Positions 61,599-64,000 of a stretch of 64,000 bases of DNA are shown one piece after another (positions within the stretch are counted from its first letter, which is position 1; the number at the start of each line of letters is the position of its first letter). The stretch comes from Paradesertivirga sp965650335 (GTDB lineage: Bacteria; Bacteroidota; Bacteroidia; Sphingobacteriales; Sphingobacteriaceae). The DNA lies in NCBI GenBank assembly GCA_965650335.1, contig CBFGOI010000002.1, positions 48,894 to 112,893 on the forward strand, read 5' to 3'. The notes below the pieces were generated by a model. The model worked only from the letters and a program-made list of their open reading frames with translations. It did not search any database and had not been told where the DNA came from. The position numbers and the translations under genes were made by a program.

Positions 61599-62108
61599 CT
61601 AAAGCGGCTGAGGGTCGCATTTTATCTTTTCTTTCAATTGCAGGATAACCGGAACATGCTGTTGTAAGCCCTGCAATTCAAGGGAGTTTGCTTCCCGTTT
61701 GGTAATAACAAATATTGGTAAATATTGCCCGATTCGGTAGCAGCCCGAGAGCTTTTGTTTAAAATTTTCTTTGGTGAAAGTGCTTAGGATATATAGTGTG
61801 TCGTTCCTCACTACATAATTGCCTTTGGCATACTCTTTCCATACTCCATTATTGAAACAACTGTCGGCGTAGTAATTCGCCTTTGCATGAGTTTCTAAAG
61901 TTAAATACACAGAGTCGCAGGTAAATTTGAATTTATGGAGAGTATACTGCATCAAACTGTCTTTATATGGAGGCGGAACTTCCTCCCAAACTCCCTGCAT
62001 GAAATCTATTCCGCGGCCCTGATAATTGGGATTGAATTTGCAGGCTGAGAAAATACAAGCTACAATCAGGAGGCAGGAGACGAGAAGATAAAAAGCAGAT
62101 TTTTGCAT
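61599..62108 (-). CDS. Hypothetical lipoprotein, 169 residues
   Basis: A protein with a lipoprotein signal (YLLVSCLLIVACIFSAC; Cys23) and a mature beta-rich part (QGVWEEVPPPYKDS, YTLHKFKFTCDSVYLTLE, NDTLYILSTFTKENF). The pattern is like small lipocalin-type lipoproteins, but I do not recognise a family. It starts 51 bases after fumC and ends 5 bases before the nuclease gene, with which it is probably co-transcribed. Confidence 0.75.
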   Translation of the reverse strand: MQKSAFYLLVSCLLIVACIFSACKFNPNYQGRGIDFMQGVWEEVPPPYKDSLMQYTLHKFKFTCDSVYLTLETHAKANYYADSCFNNGVWKEYAKGNYVVRNDTLYILSTFTKENFKQKLSGCYRIGQYLPIFVITKREANSLELQGLQQHVPVILQLKEKIKCDPQPL

Positions 62109-62123
62109 AATTTAAAAAAGTCC

Positions 62124-62142
62124 CCCTCTTTTTAAGAGAGGG
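62124..62142 (-). terminator. Intrinsic terminator after fumC (possible dispersed repeat)
   Basis: Read on the minus strand, CCCTCT pairs with AGAGGG (62142-62137 with 62129-62124), followed by a T run. It lies in the 51-base gap between fumC and the lipoprotein gene. Similar CCCTCTC-TAAGAGAGGG hairpins are found as dispersed copies in related genomes, so it may be a REP-like element acting as terminator. Confidence 0.55.
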
Positions 62143-62159
62143 ATTTAAGTGAGGATTTT

Positions 62160-63557
62160 TTATTTCAATCCGCCAATCATATCCTCAGGGCGTACCCATT
62201 GGTCAAATTGTTCGTTCGTAAGTAATCCTAGTTCCAAAGCTGCTTCACGTAAAGACGTTCCTTCTTTATGTGCTTTTTTAGCAATTTTAGCCGCGTTTTC
62301 GTATCCGATATGTGGGTTAAGCGCCGTAACAAGCATTAAAGAATTTTCTACATGTTTTTTAATCCCAGCATAATTCGGCTCTATTCCAATGGCGCAATGA
62401 TCGTTGAAAGAAACACAAGCGTCGCCAATTAATCGGGCAGATTGAAGGAAGTTTACTGCAATTACCGGCTTGAAAACATTCAGCTCAAAATGACCATTTG
62501 AAGCTCCGATTGATAAGGCAACGTCGTTCCCCATTACTTGCGCAGCTACCATAGTAATTGCTTCGTTTTGAGTTGGGTTTACCTTTCCGGGCATAATAGA
62601 TGATCCTGGTTCATTCTCCGGAATGTTTATTTCGCCGATACCTGAACGTGGACCTGAAGCCAGCAAACGAATGTCATTTCCTATTTTCATCAAAGAAACT
62701 GCAATTTGCTTTAAAGCTCCATGCGACTCTACCAAAGCATCGTGAGCGGCAAGGGCTTCAAATTTATTGTCAGCAGTTCTGAAAGGCAGGCCTGTAAACT
62801 TTGCGATGTAGTCGGCTACCTTAACATCATACCCTTTGGGAGTATTTATGCCGGTACCCACTGCGGTACCTCCCAGGGCTAATTCTGAAAGATGGTCTAA
62901 CGTATTTCTTAACGCTTTTAAGCCATGATCCAGTTGAGAAACATACCCCGAAAATTCTTGTCCCAGTGTTAATGGGGTAGCATCCATTAAATGCGTACGG
63001 CCAATTTTAACTACGCTTTTAAATTCCTCAGATTTCGCTTTTAAAGTATCGCGTAATTTCTCAACTCCCGGGATAGTTACTTCCATAACCATTTTATATG
63101 CAGCAATGTGCATAGCCGTGGGGTAAGTATCATTAGAGGACTGGGATTTGTTTACATCATCATTAGGATGGATGAACGTTTTGCCCTCGCCCAGTTTATT
63201 TCCTTGTAGAACATGAGATCTGTTGGCAATAACCTCATTAACATTCATATTGGACTGGGTTCCCGAGCCTGTTTGCCAAATTACTAAAGGGAATTCGGAT
63301 GCAAGTGTTCCGGCCAAAATCTCATCACAGACTTGTGCAATCAGATCTCTCTTCTCTGATGCAAGAACATTGCAATCGGTATTGGTAAAGGCTGCAGCTT
63401 TTTTAAGGTAAGCAAATGCTTCAATTATTTCTTTCGGCATAGATGCTTCGGGACCAATTTTGAAGTTGTTTCTTGAGCGTTCTGTTTGTGCACCCCAATA
63501 TTTTTCTGCGGGAACCTGAACATCTCCCATCGTATCACGTTCTATTCTATAAGTCAT
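62160..63557 (-). CDS. fumC: Fumarate hydratase, class II
   Basis: FumC interconverts fumarate and malate in the TCA cycle. The 465-residue homotetrameric enzyme has the signature GSSIMPGKVNPTQNEAI with the catalytic Ser loop, TGSGTQSNMNVNEVIANR near 99-116, and HPNDDVNKSQSSNDTYPTAM. The product, malate, is the substrate of the malic enzyme at 11.3 kb, but the genes are not linked. Its own -7 box lies 25 bases upstream. Confidence 0.98.
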   Translation of the reverse strand: MTYRIERDTMGDVQVPAEKYWGAQTERSRNNFKIGPEASMPKEIIEAFAYLKKAAAFTNTDCNVLASEKRDLIAQVCDEILAGTLASEFPLVIWQTGSGTQSNMNVNEVIANRSHVLQGNKLGEGKTFIHPNDDVNKSQSSNDTYPTAMHIAAYKMVMEVTIPGVEKLRDTLKAKSEEFKSVVKIGRTHLMDATPLTLGQEFSGYVSQLDHGLKALRNTLDHLSELALGGTAVGTGINTPKGYDVKVADYIAKFTGLPFRTADNKFEALAAHDALVESHGALKQIAVSLMKIGNDIRLLASGPRSGIGEINIPENEPGSSIMPGKVNPTQNEAITMVAAQVMGNDVALSIGASNGHFELNVFKPVIAVNFLQSARLIGDACVSFNDHCAIGIEPNYAGIKKHVENSLMLVTALNPHIGYENAAKIAKKAHKEGTSLREAALELGLLTNEQFDQWVRPEDMIGGLK

Positions 63558-63582
63558 GATTTAATTTTTTTTGTTAATGGCG

Positions 63583-63590
63583 CAAATTTA
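63583..63590 (-). promoter_or_regulatory. Promoter -7 box of fumC
   Basis: On the minus strand TAAATTTG fits TAnnTTTG and ends 25 bases before the ATG. No exact -33 TTTG at 19-21 bases. Confidence 0.5.
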
Positions 63591-63803
63591 GATTTTTATT
63601 CGGTAAAATAGCCACGAAGGCACAAAGAGAGGGCAGAAAGATTAAACCACATGTTCGGTTTTAAGCTTGATCAGCATGGCTTTACACAGTTAACTGCCCA
63701 CAGTGCGTTTCTGTATTTATCACTCGTAGAGAAAGTTTAAAACTCTTTCTGTTTGCTTTTGTAATAATTTCTAATTTCCGCCTTTTTATAAGTGTGTTTA
63801 AAT

Positions 63804-64000
63804 ATGTTTATGGTCAGATATTTTTATAGTATAATTCAGCTACTTACGATTTCGCTCTTTTTTTTATCATGTTCCTCCAACGAAAAAGTTCCGGCAAGAA
63901 CGGTCGAAGAGGACAAGTCCGATAGTATTTCCCTGGTTTACAATCCCGAAAACGCCGATAAAAGAATCGATGAATTTATGAAAAAACTTCATCGTACAAG
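63804..64000 (+). CDS. Lipoprotein, N-terminal part (runs off right edge)
   Basis: About 65 residues are visible: a lipoprotein signal with lipobox FLSC (Cys23 counting from the ATG at 63804) followed by a polar linker (SNEKVPARTVEEDKSDSI) and DKRIDEFMKKLHRT. The last segment resembles the N-terminus of beta-lactamase-family serine hydrolases, but the catalytic motifs are outside the window, so this is only a suggestion. A second ATG at 63810 is an alternative start. Confidence 0.65.
   Translation, partial: MFMVRYFYSIIQLLTISLFFLSCSSNEKVPARTVEEDKSDSISLVYNPENADKRIDEFMKKLHRT

Overview
This window reads as chromosomal DNA of a Bacteroidota bacterium, most likely family Sphingobacteriaceae (Pedobacter-like). 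Evidence: a 2,342-residue SprA homologue, several Bacteroidota-restricted protein families (DUF4292, DUF2480, DUF3108, DUF3109, DUF4834, DUF6427, FeoB-associated Cys-rich protein), promoters of the TTTG / TAnnTTTG type, and no visible purine-rich ribosome binding sites. I saw no tRNA, rRNA, CRISPR array, transposase, phage or plasmid gene. The genus is an inference from protein character, not from a marker gene.

Layout. 1-3.6 kb (minus): SprT-like protease (cut by the window edge), feoB, feoA, a newly read 43-residue lipoprotein, a VanZ-like protein and gcvH. 3.6-14.9 kb (minus): sprA, ruvA, the malic enzyme-phosphotransacetylase fusion and a MltD-like transglycosylase. 14.9-24.2 kb (minus): gatA, two TatA-like proteins, an EnvC-like protein with a degenerate LytM domain, a LolB-like DUF4292 lipoprotein, a TPR protein, dut, a flippase, acylphosphatase and an amidohydrolase. 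24.3-27.5 kb (plus): rlmN, comF and a beta-helix lipoprotein, ending in a strongly structured RNA with its own terminator. 27.7-29.7 kb (minus): glyA and scpA. 29.8-34.0 kb: dxs and typA (plus), with a 58-residue FeoB-associated membrane protein on the minus strand between them.

34.0-40.4 kb (plus) is a compact surface-glycan cluster: GT10-like transferase, GT2, Wzx-type flippase, GNT-I-like transferase, GT4 and GT2, closed by a bidirectional terminator. 40.4-46.4 kb (minus): YfhO-like membrane protein, DUF4834, a decayed cupin gene, a four-helix-bundle (IVP-like) gene flanked by inverted repeats, ywbE and uvrB. 46.6-60.3 kb (plus): upp, yjjG, a glycosyltransferase, DUF6427, purQ, coaX, an outer-membrane barrel, LptC, a PpiD/SurA-type isomerase, DUF2480, DUF3108, DUF3109 and an LTA-synthase-like sulfatase. 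60.3-63.6 kb (minus): LMW tyrosine phosphatase, S1/P1 nuclease, a lipoprotein and fumC. A lipoprotein gene runs off the right edge.

Most genes are housekeeping, and many belong to envelope biogenesis (Tat, LptC, LolB-like, EnvC-like, periplasmic folding, glycan assembly, T9SS translocon). The accessory signals worth attention are the structured RNA at 27.54-27.67 kb, the inverted-repeat-flanked IVP gene beside a broken cupin gene at 43.4-44.1 kb, the opposed-word repeat island at 47.25-47.55 kb, and a recurring arrangement in which the -7 box TAnnTTTG lies only 4-8 bases before the start codon in six genes, which suggests leaderless or nearly leaderless mRNAs.
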